Below, one piece after another: positions 25,837 through 34,614 of a DNA stretch of 64,000 bases. The stretch lies in contig JBBQGM010000001.1 in the NCBI GenBank assembly GCA_038322995.1, positions 90,807 through 154,806 of the forward strand, in the 5' to 3' direction. The position numbers and the translations under genes were made by a program. Every line of letters begins with the position of its first letter. Position 1 is the stretch's first letter. Source of the stretch: QHXQ01 sp038322995 (GTDB lineage Bacteria > Acidobacteriota > Blastocatellia > Pyrinomonadales > Pyrinomonadaceae). The notes beneath the pieces are model-generated. The model worked only from the letters and a program-made list of their open reading frames with translations, did not search any database and was not told where the DNA came from.

Positions 25837-26877
25837 CTAACGCGGTGTACCGGCGAGCATTGGCTCTACATCAGCGGCCGCTTGTTTGTAGCACGCGACG
25901 ATAGCGTGGGCGAGCTTGTCGGGGCTATGTCTGACCATCTCACCTTCGTCAAGCAAATCGGCCCGCACGATCTCAGTTGCGCCGTTGAACGCACGCTCCA
26001 ATAGTTGATCACGCAACCCAATCTGGTGCGCGCCCTCGGCGGCGTACCGCACTGCTTGCGTTGCGCTGATCGCGCGCTCGTTGACCAGCACGTAGTCGAA
26101 TTGTATCTCCGGCGCATATTGCCGGACAGCTTCCAGGTGGCGGCGCGCGGTATAGCCGTCGGTCTCGCCGGGCTGGGTCATCAGGTTGCAGATGAAAATC
26201 TTGCGCGCGGCTGACTCGTTGATCGTCTGCGCGACCCGCGCGACAAGCAGATTGGGGAGAATACTGGTGTAGAGCGAGCCGGGGCCGATGGTGATGATGT
26301 CTGCGTTGCGCAACGCGACGAGCGCTTCAGGCAGCGGCAGGCATTGTTCGGGTTCGAGCCGCAAGCGACGAATAGGCGCGCGCGCGGCCGTGATATTCGT
26401 CTCGCCGCGCACCTCGCGCCCGTCTTCGAGTTCGGCGACGAGGCGCACGTCGTTCAAGGTCGCGGGATAGATGCGGCCCTTACTCGCTAAGACTTCAGAC
26501 GACAAGCGCACGGCCTCGACGAAATCGCCAGTTACGTCCGTCAGCGCGGCGAGAAAGAGGTTGCCGAAGCTGTGCCCGCTCAGTTGGCCTTCGCCGCGAA
26601 AGCGATAGCGAAAGAGTTGCGCCAGCAGGGTCGAGTCCTCGGAGAGCGCGACCATGCAGTTGCGTATGTCGCCGGGCGGGAGAATTTGCAACTCGTCACG
26701 TAGCCGGCCCGAACTGCCGCCATCGTCCGAGACGGTCACAATGGCCGCGAGCGCGTCGAGCCACACGTCGCCCGGTGCGCCGACGAATTGTTTCAGCCCG
26801 GCGAGCAAGGTCGAAAGCCCTGTGCCGCCACCGATGGCGACCAACTTCAACCCGTGTTCTATACTCGTGTGCAACAC
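25837..26877 (-). CDS. yvcK: Gluconeogenesis factor YvcK-family protein
   Basis: 346 residues, with a GTG start and GGGGGGAG six bases before it. The nucleotide-sugar-binding signature VAIGGGTGLSTLLAGLKQF sits at the N-terminus and VSDDGGSSGRLRDE follows, both typical of the CofD-like UPF0052 family. Homologues bind UDP-sugars and adjust flux into cell-wall precursors, in Gram-positive bacteria by controlling GlmS activity. Placement as first gene of yvcK-glmU-glmS agrees with that role, which is otherwise inferred. Confidence 0.9.
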   Translation of the reverse strand: MLHTSIEHGLKLVAIGGGTGLSTLLAGLKQFVGAPGDVWLDALAAIVTVSDDGGSSGRLRDELQILPPGDIRNCMVALSEDSTLLAQLFRYRFRGEGQLSGHSFGNLFLAALTDVTGDFVEAVRLSSEVLASKGRIYPATLNDVRLVAELEDGREVRGETNITAARAPIRRLRLEPEQCLPLPEALVALRNADIITIGPGSLYTSILPNLLVARVAQTINESAARKIFICNLMTQPGETDGYTARRHLEAVRQYAPEIQFDYVLVNERAISATQAVRYAAEGAHQIGLRDQLLERAFNGATEIVRADLLDEGEMVRHSPDKLAHAIVACYKQAAADVEPMLAGTPR

Positions 26878-27015
26878 GCTAACTCCCCCCGACCGGCCCG
26901 ACGCTTATACTTTGCGCCTAGACAAGATGATAGTCAAAAGAGTTGAAGTTTGGAAATGGCGCGCCGTCGTCGGCCGCCCCGGATTGTTGGCGGAGAGGTG
27001 AGCAGGCGAGGTGGT

Positions 27016-27900
27016 TCAAGCGCGCGCCGCGAAGAGCAGACGTTCGTAGTCCGGGTCACTGCGCAAGGCCGCGAGGTCTGGATCGTGCTGCGCGCGGACG
27101 CGCAAAGTGGGTTGCAGATTGAGCGCACGCTCTAAGGCCGCGAGGGCCGGGGCTACGGAACCGAGCCGGGCGCGCGTTGCCGCCAGGCCATAATGTACGT
27201 GGGCCGCCTGTGGTTCGCGCTTCAAGGCGCGCTCGAAAAACTCTTGCGCCGCAACGTAGTCGCCGCGATTAAGCTCGATCACGCCCCGGTCGTAGAGCGC
27301 GTCGGGGTCGCGCGGCAGGGCCGTCTCGGTGCGCAGCCGCGATTCGGCGATGGTGAGATAGATACGGGCCCGGGCCGTCACCTCCGAGGCATGCGGGTGC
27401 TGCTCGATCAGCGCGCGAAACAACTGGCGTGCGTCGGTGAAGTGACCACGCGAAAATTCTTTGTGCGCGCGCTCGAAGGCACGGATCGCCGCCATTTCGT
27501 CCTGCGAAGGCTTGGGCCGTGGTGCTGGTCTGGACGGCGGCGTGTGCGGGCGCGCTTTCGCTGCCGGCGCGGGGCGGGCGGGTTTGGTTGGCACAGGTTG
27601 CTTGGCCGGTTTAGCCACAGCTTTTACATCGGTTTTAACAGGCGCAGCTTTTTTTACCGTCTTGGCCGGCACAGGCGGTTTGCCTTTCGGAACTTTTGCA
27701 GTTGCCTTCACAGCAGTGGCGGTCTTCTTCGTCGCCTTACGCACAGGCGGTTTCGCCGCGCCCGCGCGTTTAGCTAAAGGCTTGGTGTGGGCAGCTTTCG
27801 CGTGCAACTCGCGACTATTAGCCGCTGACGCTGAGGATGCGCTGCGTGTAGTAGGGCGTTGGGTAGGTCGTTTCGCGCCCTTGATGACCGGATCGCTCAT
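27016..27900 (-). CDS. TPR protein with Lys/Ala/Pro-rich N-terminal tail
   Basis: 294 residues from the ATG at 27900 (a GTG nine bases earlier is also in frame). Residues 1-~150 are rich in Lys, Ala, Pro and Thr (KKTATAVKATAKVPKGKPPV), resembling histone-H1-like or AlgP-like DNA-binding tails. From about residue 160 there are tetratricopeptide repeats (RGVIELNRGDYVAAQEFFER, GLAATRARLGSVAPALAALE). There is no signal peptide. A nucleoid-associated or scaffolding role is a guess from composition. It is divergent from the mglB-mglA-like pair. Confidence 0.75.
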   Translation of the reverse strand: MSDPVIKGAKRPTQRPTTRSASSASAANSRELHAKAAHTKPLAKRAGAAKPPVRKATKKTATAVKATAKVPKGKPPVPAKTVKKAAPVKTDVKAVAKPAKQPVPTKPARPAPAAKARPHTPPSRPAPRPKPSQDEMAAIRAFERAHKEFSRGHFTDARQLFRALIEQHPHASEVTARARIYLTIAESRLRTETALPRDPDALYDRGVIELNRGDYVAAQEFFERALKREPQAAHVHYGLAATRARLGSVAPALAALERALNLQPTLRVRAQHDPDLAALRSDPDYERLLFAARA

Positions 27901-28286
27901 GCGAAGCACTCGCTTTCAAATTGGCTACCGTCCGCGTGCAAACGCTTAAATCGGACAGCCTGCGAAACGCGCACAGGGTAGCACAGGCCGGGTCATAAAG
28001 CAACGCAGGAGTGTAGTTTGCAGGCACAACCAGGTTGCTGCGCCCCGTTCCGGCCGGATAGATTGTGGACAACATAGAAAAACAGTTGAAGTCACTTGAG
28101 CCGCTATGCTAGAGTGCCAGAGGAGTCGGGGCTCCTCGCGCCTCGCCAACAAGCAGCAGCGACTAAGACCCTTCGACAGCTTGAACCGCTTTTTCGGCCT
28201 AGGTTTAGATTTCGGTGCGGAGTATCTGACCAAGCGCCCCTGCGTCCTACTTTCTTCGCATCACTTTAGCGAAAGCGCCTGTATTG
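27901..28286. other. Divergent intergenic region, no gene seen
   Basis: This 386-base stretch separates the divergent TPR gene and the Roadblock gene. It should hold promoters for both sides, but I found no convincing -35/-10 pair with proper spacing and no conserved frame in it. Confidence 0.5.
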
Positions 28287-28766
28287 ATGACAGACACACC
28301 TATCATTATGCGCGAACAGCAGTACGGGCGGATCATCACCGTACTGGCCAAACTGCGGCTTGATTCCTACTCCCGCGTCGTCTTTCTCGTGGACAAGAAC
28401 GGACAAGAGATCGCCGTACAGGGTGAGGTCAGCGGCCTCGACACGACGAGTCTGGCCAGCCTAGCCGCCGGCAATGTCGCGGCCACGGGCGGCATGGCCC
28501 AACTGATCGGCGAGAAAGAGTTCCCCACGCTCTCGCACGAAGGCGAGCGCGAGTCAATTCACATCAGCATCATCGGGCGGACGCTGTTGGTGGTCGTCTT
28601 TGACGAGCGTTCGAGTCTGGGGCTGGTCAAACTGCGCGTCAAACAGGCTTCGCGCGAAGTGGCGACCATCTTCAACGAGATCGAACGCGAGTCCGCAGAG
28701 ACGGCCCACGACAACCCCTTGCTGGCGGGCATCACCGACGACGACATTGATAGCCTATTTACTTAG
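28287..28766 (+). CDS. Roadblock/LC7-domain protein (MglB-like)
   Basis: 159 residues from the ATG at 28287; a TTG just before it is also in frame. The fold is that of Roadblock/LC7: RVVFLVDKNGQEIAVQGEVS, then TTSLASLAAGNVAATGGMAQ and a hydrophobic strand IIGRTLLVVVFDERSSLGLV. In myxobacteria and Thermus MglB is the GTPase-activating partner of MglA and sets cell polarity. The MglA-like GTPase follows 79 bases downstream, which supports the pairing. Confidence 0.85.
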   Translation: MTDTPIIMREQQYGRIITVLAKLRLDSYSRVVFLVDKNGQEIAVQGEVSGLDTTSLASLAAGNVAATGGMAQLIGEKEFPTLSHEGERESIHISIIGRTLLVVVFDERSSLGLVKLRVKQASREVATIFNEIERESAETAHDNPLLAGITDDDIDSLFT

Positions 28767-28845
28767 GGCCGAGGACTATTTGACGAGCAGGCAGATGTTT
28801 TAAGCTTGCCCCTCGACACCCGCCACCCGAGACCGTCTTTGAGTT

Positions 28846-29430
28846 ATGACCTTCATCAACTACGCATCACGCGAGATCAATTGCAAGATCGTCTACTACG
28901 GCCCCGGCTTGTGCGGCAAGACGACCAACTTGCAGTACATCTACGACTCAACCGCGCCCGCGTCCAAAGGCAAACTCATCAGCCTGGCGACCGAGACCGA
29001 CCGCACGCTGTTCTTCGATTTCATGCCGCTGGAACTCGGCACCGTGCGCGGCTTCAAGACGCGCTTCCATCTCTACACCGTGCCCGGTCAAGTGTTTTAT
29101 GATGCCTCGCGCAAACTGATCTTGAAGGGCGTGGACGGCGTTGTCTTCGTCGCCGACAGTCAGGAAGAGCGCATGGACGCCAACATCGAAGCGCTCTTCA
29201 ATCTGGACGAGAACTTAAAGGCCAACGGCTACGACCTGGCGAAACTCCCCTACGTGCTGCAACTGAATAAACGCGATCTGCCGAACGTCATTCCCACCGC
29301 AGACCTGACCGCCGAACTACGCCGCAAAGACGAGCCTGTCCACGAAGCCGTCGCCGCCAAAGGCACCGGCGTCTTCGACACGCTCAAGTCCATCGCCAAA
29401 CTCGTACTGACGGAGTTGCGCAAGAGCTAA
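28846..29430 (+). CDS. mglA: MglA-like small Ras-family GTPase
   Basis: 194 residues, typical for MglA. The P-loop is YYGPGLCGKTTNLQ (about residues 18-31). A PGQVFYDASRKLILKG segment matches the switch II region and LNKRDLPN is the guanine-specificity N-K-x-D motif. MglA marks the leading pole and drives motility or polarity in gliding and twitching bacteria. Together with the upstream Roadblock protein it forms the minimal GTPase/GAP pair. A small transposable element lies 35 bases after the stop. Confidence 0.92.
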   Translation: MTFINYASREINCKIVYYGPGLCGKTTNLQYIYDSTAPASKGKLISLATETDRTLFFDFMPLELGTVRGFKTRFHLYTVPGQVFYDASRKLILKGVDGVVFVADSQEERMDANIEALFNLDENLKANGYDLAKLPYVLQLNKRDLPNVIPTADLTAELRRKDEPVHEAVAAKGTGVFDTLKSIAKLVLTELRKS

Positions 29431-29465
29431 CCAGCCAGGCAATCGTAAACACTAAAGATACTATA

Positions 29466-29569
29466 TAGGACTTACGCAGTTGGACGAAGAATCAACAACT
29501 TACGAGAATAAGCGTTTTCGCTAAGTCCTTTGTTTTCAACAAGGCTCTGTTTCAACTGCGTAAGTCCTA
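29466..29569. mobile_element. 104-bp MITE with 17-bp inverted ends and 5-bp target duplication
   Basis: TAGGACTTACGCAGTTG (29466-29482) is repeated exactly in inverted form at 29553-29569. The element is flanked on both sides by CTATA (29461-29465 and 29570-29574), a likely target-site duplication. It is AT-rich relative to its surroundings and has no frame. The end sequence GGACTTACGC resembles the ends of known insertion sequences in cyanobacteria and other bacteria, so it is probably moved in trans. Confidence 0.85.
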
Positions 29570-29578
29570 CTATAGAGA

Positions 29579-29610
29579 AAAGCCAGAGCCGGGCAAGCGG
29601 TTCTGGCTTT
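29579..29610. terminator. Bidirectional terminator between mglA and rimI
   Basis: AAAGCCAGA (29579-29587) pairs with TCTGGCTTT (29602-29610), extended inside by CCG/CGG. It lies between convergent genes, 25 bases beyond the rimI stop. Confidence 0.7.
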
Positions 29611-29634
29611 CAGCCTGTTACGGCCTGGTCTGTG

Positions 29635-30198
29635 CTAATCAAGCGCCTTGAGCATGAGCAGCCCATCGCCGCCGTTCGAATAGTAGCGCGGCAGGCGTTG
29701 CGTGACGCTGTAGCCGAGATTGCGATAGAGCTGTTGCGCGCCCGTGTTGACGGAGCGGACTTCGAGGCGGATGGTGCGGATACCGCGCCGGTGAAAACTC
29801 TCTTCGGCTTTGCTGAGCATCTGTTGGGCGATATGGCGGCGGCGGTGTTCGGGGGCGACGCCGAGGGTCGTGACGTGCCCGGTGCGGTCTGGCTCGATCA
29901 GCCCGACGAGGAAGCCGACCATCACGCCATCGGGCAGCACGGCGCGATACGCCACCGACTCCGGCGAGGTCAGCAGATACTCGAACGTCTCGCGGCTATA
30001 AGCCTCGCCGTCCACGAAGCAACGCAGATCAAGCCGCCAGCATTCGTCGAGTTGCGCGGCGGTGAGCGGGCGAATGTCGTAGCGCGCATCGGTCGCTAGC
30101 ACAGCACGATCCGGTGCGGCGGGCGACGCACCGTGCGCACCGGCTTCCTGTGTGCGGGGGGCAAACAGGCGCGAACGGATTTTCTTCAGTACAGCCAT
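29635..30198 (-). CDS. rimI: GNAT N-acetyltransferase, RimI-like
   Basis: 187 residues from the ATG at 30198 (a TTG at 30213 is in frame). The acetyl-CoA-binding motif is VTTLGVAPEHRRRHIAQQML and the C-terminal part ARRIGIR-like TIRLEVRSVNTGAQQLYRNL is the RimI-type beta-5/helix-4 region. The ~45 residues before the GNAT fold are an extra basic/Ala-rich segment. It probably acetylates the N-terminus of ribosomal protein S18 or related targets. Last gene of ruvA-ruvB-yihY-queA-rimI. Confidence 0.82.
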   Translation of the reverse strand: MAVLKKIRSRLFAPRTQEAGAHGASPAAPDRAVLATDARYDIRPLTAAQLDECWRLDLRCFVDGEAYSRETFEYLLTSPESVAYRAVLPDGVMVGFLVGLIEPDRTGHVTTLGVAPEHRRRHIAQQMLSKAEESFHRRGIRTIRLEVRSVNTGAQQLYRNLGYSVTQRLPRYYSNGGDGLLMLKALD

Positions 30199-30290
30199 AA
30201 AAGGCAGTGACAAGTAACGAGAATGAAAAGCAGGGGCGGCCGCCTTGCCTGCGGAATTCTAACTTGTCATTTGTCACTTGTCACTCGTCA

Positions 30291-31343
30291 CTAAATTATG
30301 AGCATACAGTCGCCGTAGCTATAGAAGCGATAATGGGCGGCAACGGCATGGGCGTAAGCGGCCAACGCGAGATCGCGCCCGGCGAAGGCGGCCACAAGCA
30401 CGAGCAGCGACGAGCGCGGCAGATGGAAGTTAGTCACGAGCGCGTTGACTACTTTGAACTCGTAACCCGGCGTGATCGTCAGCCGCGCTTCCCCAGTACC
30501 CGCACTAATACAGCCAGCCGTATCCGCCGCCGCTTCGAGCGCGCGTACAGTCGTCGTGCCGATGGCGATGATGCGCCGCCCTTGGGCGCGGGCCTCGTTA
30601 AGCGCGGCGGCCGCGCCGGCCTCAATCTCATAACGCTCCGGCGCAACCTCATGCGCGCTCAAATCTGCCACGCGCACGGGCGCGAACGTGCCATAGCCGA
30701 CGTGCAACGTGAGTTCGACGATACGGACGCCGCGGGCGCGCAACTCGGTTAACACACGGGGCGTGAAATGCAGCCCGGCTGTGGGCGCAGCAATCGCGCC
30801 GCGCGTGCGCGCGTAGATCGTTTGATAGCGGGCACGGTCGGCGCTTGAGCGCGCAGCGGCGGCTTCAACCGGGCGCTTGATATAAGGCGGCAGCGGCGTC
30901 TGGCCTAATTCATCGAGCAGCGCATGGAAGTCGTCGGCGCAGGTAAAGCGCAGCGTGCGCTGGCCGTCTTCGTGCGTCTCCAATACCTCGGCCTGCAAAC
31001 GGCCGCCGCCGAATGAAAGCTGTGCGCCCGGTTGCAGTCTGCGCGCGGGCCGCGCCAGCGCGTTCCAGACAAGCGGCGCGCGTTCCGCGATCAGAAACAA
31101 CTCGACGCGCCCGCCCGTCGGCACGCGCTCGCCAATGAGTCGCGCCGGAAAAACGCGCGTGTTGTTGACCACCAGCACGTCGTTCGCGCCCAACTCAGTC
31201 GGCAACCCGGAAAAGACATGATCGCGCCAAACGCCGCGCGCCCGATCAAGCACGAGCATGCGCGCGGCATCGCGTTCGGCGAGCGGCTGCTGCGCGATCA
31301 ATTCTTCAGGTAATTCGTAATCGAACTCGGAGATTAAGGCCAT
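30291..31343 (-). CDS. queA: S-adenosylmethionine:tRNA ribosyltransferase-isomerase
   Basis: 350 residues, full length. It begins ISEFDYELPEELIAQQPL, the QueA N-terminal signature, and contains NNTRVFPARLIG, AAPTAGLHFTP and NFHLPRSSLLVLVAAFAG, all hallmarks. It catalyses the penultimate step of queuosine synthesis in tRNA. Its start is 12 bases from the yihY stop. No other queuosine genes are in the window. Confidence 0.95.
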   Translation of the reverse strand: MALISEFDYELPEELIAQQPLAERDAARMLVLDRARGVWRDHVFSGLPTELGANDVLVVNNTRVFPARLIGERVPTGGRVELFLIAERAPLVWNALARPARRLQPGAQLSFGGGRLQAEVLETHEDGQRTLRFTCADDFHALLDELGQTPLPPYIKRPVEAAAARSSADRARYQTIYARTRGAIAAPTAGLHFTPRVLTELRARGVRIVELTLHVGYGTFAPVRVADLSAHEVAPERYEIEAGAAAALNEARAQGRRIIAIGTTTVRALEAAADTAGCISAGTGEARLTITPGYEFKVVNALVTNFHLPRSSLLVLVAAFAGRDLALAAYAHAVAAHYRFYSYGDCMLII

Positions 31344-31355
31344 GCGGAAGGTTGC

Positions 31356-32288
31356 TTAACTGTGCTGCGGCGTGACCGGCGTCGGTGCGGCGGGCAGCGC
31401 CTCTTCGTGCGCGGTCGAAGTCTCCTGGTGAAAGACAACCGAGAGTTGCGCGCCGAAGAGGAGGATCAAGCTTGAGACGTAAGACCACGTCAGCACCGCG
31501 ACGACCGCGCCGACCGAGCCGTAAATTTGATCGTAGTGGAAGTAGTGCAAACTCGACGCGAAGATGTATTTCGCCGCCTCCCACAACAGCCCTGCGACGA
31601 CCGCGCCCGGAATCGAATCGCGCAGCGTCACGCGCCCACTTGGCATGAAGCGATAGACGAGCGTGAACAAGGCGATGGTGATGAGGATGCTGACGAGCGT
31701 GAAAATGAGTTGCCAGAAAGCGTTGCCCGCGACCGCCAAAATGGTGACGCGCTCGATCTGGCGCGGCGTCAGCCGCGATGCCAACTCGCGCAAGGCGACG
31801 AGTACGGAAGTTAATAACACCGACGCGATCATCAACACGCCGATGCCGCCGATCATGCCGAGCGTGATGCCGCGCCCATGCAGGAACGTGCGCGGCTTCG
31901 TGCCCCACAGCCGGTTGATCGCGTGCTCGATGACGTTGAAAACCCACGAGCCGGCCCACAGCGTGACCACCACGCAACTGATAATGACGCTCGGGCCGAC
32001 GTCCTCCAACGAGCGCAACGTCGTGCGTAAAAAATCGCGCGAGCCGGGATAGACATCCACCGCGCGATTGAGCATCTCTTTGCCCACATCGAAATGGTTG
32101 CCGAGCGCGAGCAGCACGAGCAGCGCGGGGAAGAGCGTGAGCAGCCCGAAATAACTCATCGCGGCGGCCGGCGTGAACAGATCGTTCTCGTGGAACTGGT
32201 GGAAGGTGTGGACGATGAGCGAGCGCCACGGCGCGCGGTTGCGCACGCCGAAATTATGCCGCGACCAAGATGCTAACCAACGTCTCAT
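31356..32288 (-). CDS. YihY/BrkB-family inner-membrane protein
   Basis: 310 residues with about six hydrophobic helices. The family N-terminus is visible as FHQFHENDLFTPAAAMSYFG and GLLTLFPALLVLLAL, and later SVLLTSVLVALRELASRLTP. Once labelled ribonuclease BN, the family is now viewed as transport or virulence-associated membrane proteins of unknown substrate. It lies 21 bases after the ruvB stop and 12 before queA, inside one operon. Confidence 0.85.
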   Translation of the reverse strand: MRRWLASWSRHNFGVRNRAPWRSLIVHTFHQFHENDLFTPAAAMSYFGLLTLFPALLVLLALGNHFDVGKEMLNRAVDVYPGSRDFLRTTLRSLEDVGPSVIISCVVVTLWAGSWVFNVIEHAINRLWGTKPRTFLHGRGITLGMIGGIGVLMIASVLLTSVLVALRELASRLTPRQIERVTILAVAGNAFWQLIFTLVSILITIALFTLVYRFMPSGRVTLRDSIPGAVVAGLLWEAAKYIFASSLHYFHYDQIYGSVGAVVAVLTWSYVSSLILLFGAQLSVVFHQETSTAHEEALPAAPTPVTPQHS

Positions 32289-32309
32289 AACACGCCAACC
32301 GGCCGCTAC

Positions 32310-33344
32310 TTAATTGAATAAACCCGGGCTTGCTGTGGGCGGTGCGACGCCGAAGTGCTGATAAGCAAGTCGTGTCGCCATGCGCCCGCGTGGGGTGCGA
32401 TTGAGGAAGCCGATCTGGATCAGATACGGTTCGATGATCTCTTCAATCGAATCCCTTTCATCCTGGATCGAAGCGGAGATCGTGCCGATGCCGACCGGGC
32501 CGCCGTCGAACTTCTCGATGATCGTCAGCAGCAGTTTGCGATCCATCTCGTCCAAGCCGTAAGTATCCACCTCCATGCGGTTGAGCGCATCGTTGGCGAC
32601 CACTTGCGTGATACGCCCTTCATGCTCCACCTGCGCGAAATCGCGCACGCGCCGGAGCAAGCGATTGGCGATGCGCGGTGTGCCGCGTGCGCGCCGGGCA
32701 AGCTCACGCGCGCCGCCTTCGTCGATCTCGACGCCGAGGATGTCGGCCGAGCGGCGCACGATCAATTCCAACTCGTCGTGCTTATAAAAATCCAAGTTGA
32801 AGACGATGCCGAACCGACCGCGCAACGGCGCGGTGATCAGACCGGCACGCGTAGTCGCGCCGACTAAGGTGAACTTCGGTAGGTCTAACTTGATCGAGCG
32901 CGCCGCCGTGCCTTGCCCGATCATGATGTCCACTTGATAGTCTTCCATCGCCGGGTACAAGACCTCTTCGATGGCCGGATTCATGCGGTGTATCTCATCG
33001 ATGAAGAGTACATCGCCTTCCTGCAAGTTGGTCAGGAGCGCAACCAGATCGCCGGTCTTTTCGATCACGGGGCCGGCGGTCGAACGGAGTTCGGCGTTCA
33101 TCTCGTTGGCGACGATGTTGGCCAGCGTGGTCTTGCCTAAGCCGGGCGGGCCCGTGAGCAGCACGTGGTCGAGCGCTTCACGGCGTTGCGTGGCGGCGCG
33201 CATGTAAACGCGCAGATTGTCCTTCGCCTTCTTCTGGCCGATGTACTCGGCGAGGCGCGTTGGGCGCAATGACAGTTCAAACTGTTGCTCTTCGTCCGTC
33301 ATGGCGACTTTACGCACGCTGGCTGGCTCAAGTTCTTCAGACAT
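32310..33344 (-). CDS. ruvB: Holliday junction branch-migration ATPase RuvB
   Basis: 344 residues, standard size. Walker A is GPPGLGKTTLANIVANEM, Walker B is VLFIDEIHRMNP, and the sensor region GATTRAGLITAPLRGRFG is present. The C-terminal winged-helix part ends RTPRGRMATRLAYQHFG as usual. It forms the hexameric motor driven on DNA by RuvA. The gap to ruvA is almost completely filled by a palindromic repeat. ruvC is not in the window. Confidence 0.96.
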   Translation of the reverse strand: MSEELEPASVRKVAMTDEEQQFELSLRPTRLAEYIGQKKAKDNLRVYMRAATQRREALDHVLLTGPPGLGKTTLANIVANEMNAELRSTAGPVIEKTGDLVALLTNLQEGDVLFIDEIHRMNPAIEEVLYPAMEDYQVDIMIGQGTAARSIKLDLPKFTLVGATTRAGLITAPLRGRFGIVFNLDFYKHDELELIVRRSADILGVEIDEGGARELARRARGTPRIANRLLRRVRDFAQVEHEGRITQVVANDALNRMEVDTYGLDEMDRKLLLTIIEKFDGGPVGIGTISASIQDERDSIEEIIEPYLIQIGFLNRTPRGRMATRLAYQHFGVAPPTASPGLFN

Positions 33345-33350
33345 AAATGG

Positions 33351-33430
33351 AATAATGAAGGCGGAATGAGATTGCTAAAGACAGAATTGCTTTTCATTTA
33401 TCCTATAGCGTTCACCGTTCCGCGTTACAT
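33351..33430. repeat. Palindromic intergenic repeat, copy 1 (between ruvA and ruvB)
   Basis: A left arm AATAATGAAGGCGGAATGAG (33351-33370) and a right arm GTTCACCGTTCCGCGTTACA (33410-33429) are imperfect inverted repeats. The core AACGCGGAACGnTGAA is shared with copies at 39026-39099 and 49787-49867. Confidence 0.6.
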
Positions 33431-33432
33431 GC

Positions 33433-34059
33433 TCAGCCTTTCGAGAGCAGGCGTAGACTGCGGCGCAGCAATAATTCGACTGTCAGATCGCCGCCATCCT
33501 GCATGGCCTGGGCGACGGCCTTTTCGACGGCGTTTTTCTGAAAGCCGAGTTGGACGAGCGCGGCGAGCGTGTCGTCGTGCAAATTGTCTTGCGTCTGCTG
33601 GCCGCTTGCGCCGCCAGGCAGCGCCGCGAGTTGTTCTTCGAGCGCGGGCGACGTGAGCGCGGTCATTTTATCGCGCAACTCAATGACGAGGCGCTCGGCC
33701 GTTTTCTTGCCGACGCCGGGCGCGGAGGTCAGGCGCGCGAGATTACTCGTGCGAATGGCCGCGATGATCTCGTCGGCGCTCATGCCCGATAGCATGGCGA
33801 TGGCGGATTTCGGCCCGATGCCACTGACGGAGATCAAGAGCATGAACAGTTCACGCTCGCGCGCCGTCTTGAAGCCGAAGAGTTGCAGCGCGTCCTCGCG
33901 GACGTAGGTGTAGATGCGGAGCGCGACCGGCGCGCCCGCGTCGGCCAAGTCGTAAAAGGTCGTGACCGGAATCGTCACTTCATAGCCGACGCCGTTCACG
34001 TCGAGGATCACACTGGTTGCTTGTTTTGCGAGTAATGTGCCGGATAGATGCGCGATCAT
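33433..34059 (-). CDS. ruvA: Holliday junction DNA-binding protein RuvA
   Basis: 208 residues, standard length. Domain I begins MIAHLSGTLLAKQATSVILD, domain II has the two helix-hairpin-helix motifs (LISVSGIGPKSAIAMLSG and LTSAPGVGKKTAERLVIEL), and domain III ends with the RuvB-contacting helices (LAALVQLGFQKNAVEKAVAQ). It grips the four-way junction and loads RuvB. It is the first gene of the operon that runs on through ruvB, yihY, queA and rimI. Confidence 0.95.
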   Translation of the reverse strand: MIAHLSGTLLAKQATSVILDVNGVGYEVTIPVTTFYDLADAGAPVALRIYTYVREDALQLFGFKTARERELFMLLISVSGIGPKSAIAMLSGMSADEIIAAIRTSNLARLTSAPGVGKKTAERLVIELRDKMTALTSPALEEQLAALPGGASGQQTQDNLHDDTLAALVQLGFQKNAVEKAVAQAMQDGGDLTVELLLRRSLRLLSKG

Positions 34060-34237
34060 TCGTTACAGCTTTACGTCGAGCGAAGATTTCGGGAGCGTCT
34101 CGATTGTGCGCCTGAATTGTAGTTGATGCACAGGGCTTCGGCAACGCGCGACTGCGGCCCGCATCTTTCCGCTTCCAGCCCGCGCGCGTTATACTTGCCG
34201 CAGCAGGACAAGCCCACGCGATGAAGAAGGAGACAAC

Positions 34238-34570
34238 ATGAGCGAAGACCTCACACAGAAATTACCGCCCCAGTCTTTCGAGGAGCGTGTACTCGCAGAA
34301 TTTGCGGCGATGCGGCAAGAGTTTGCCGCCGTGCATTCCCACTTAGCGGCACTTGAGGATCGCGTTGTCACGCTCGACACGCGCCTGACCTCACTCGAAT
34401 CACGCTTAACTTCACTCGAAGATAAAGTTGATGCGCGGCTGCGCGAGACGCGCCCGATCTGGGAAGGCGTATTGCAGCGGTTGACGCAGATTGAAGCGGC
34501 GCTTGATAGTTTCAATCGGCAATTAAGATCGCTGATTGCCGACACATACCAGATACGCGCCCGCGTCTAG
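34238..34570 (+). CDS. Small heptad coiled-coil protein
   Basis: 110 residues with AAGGAG five bases before the ATG. The centre is a regular coiled coil with heptads repeating L-x-x-L pattern: LAALEDRVVTLDTRLTSLES then RLTSLEDKVDARL. No membrane or export signal is seen. It lies 45 bases before the aldolase gene on the same strand, divergent from ruvA, so it may be the first gene of the microcompartment unit or merely a neighbour. No function is known to me. Confidence 0.7.
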   Translation: MSEDLTQKLPPQSFEERVLAEFAAMRQEFAAVHSHLAALEDRVVTLDTRLTSLESRLTSLEDKVDARLRETRPIWEGVLQRLTQIEAALDSFNRQLRSLIADTYQIRARV

Positions 34571-34614
34571 AAATTAGAAGACAGTCAGCCCAACGTCTGA
34601 CAGTGCTGAGCAAC

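Noticed and set aside
29466..29569. Intrinsic terminator formed by the inverted ends
   Set aside because: The arms are 70 bases apart, there is a 5-bp flank duplication, and a better terminator lies just beyond at 29579-29610; a MITE explains it better.
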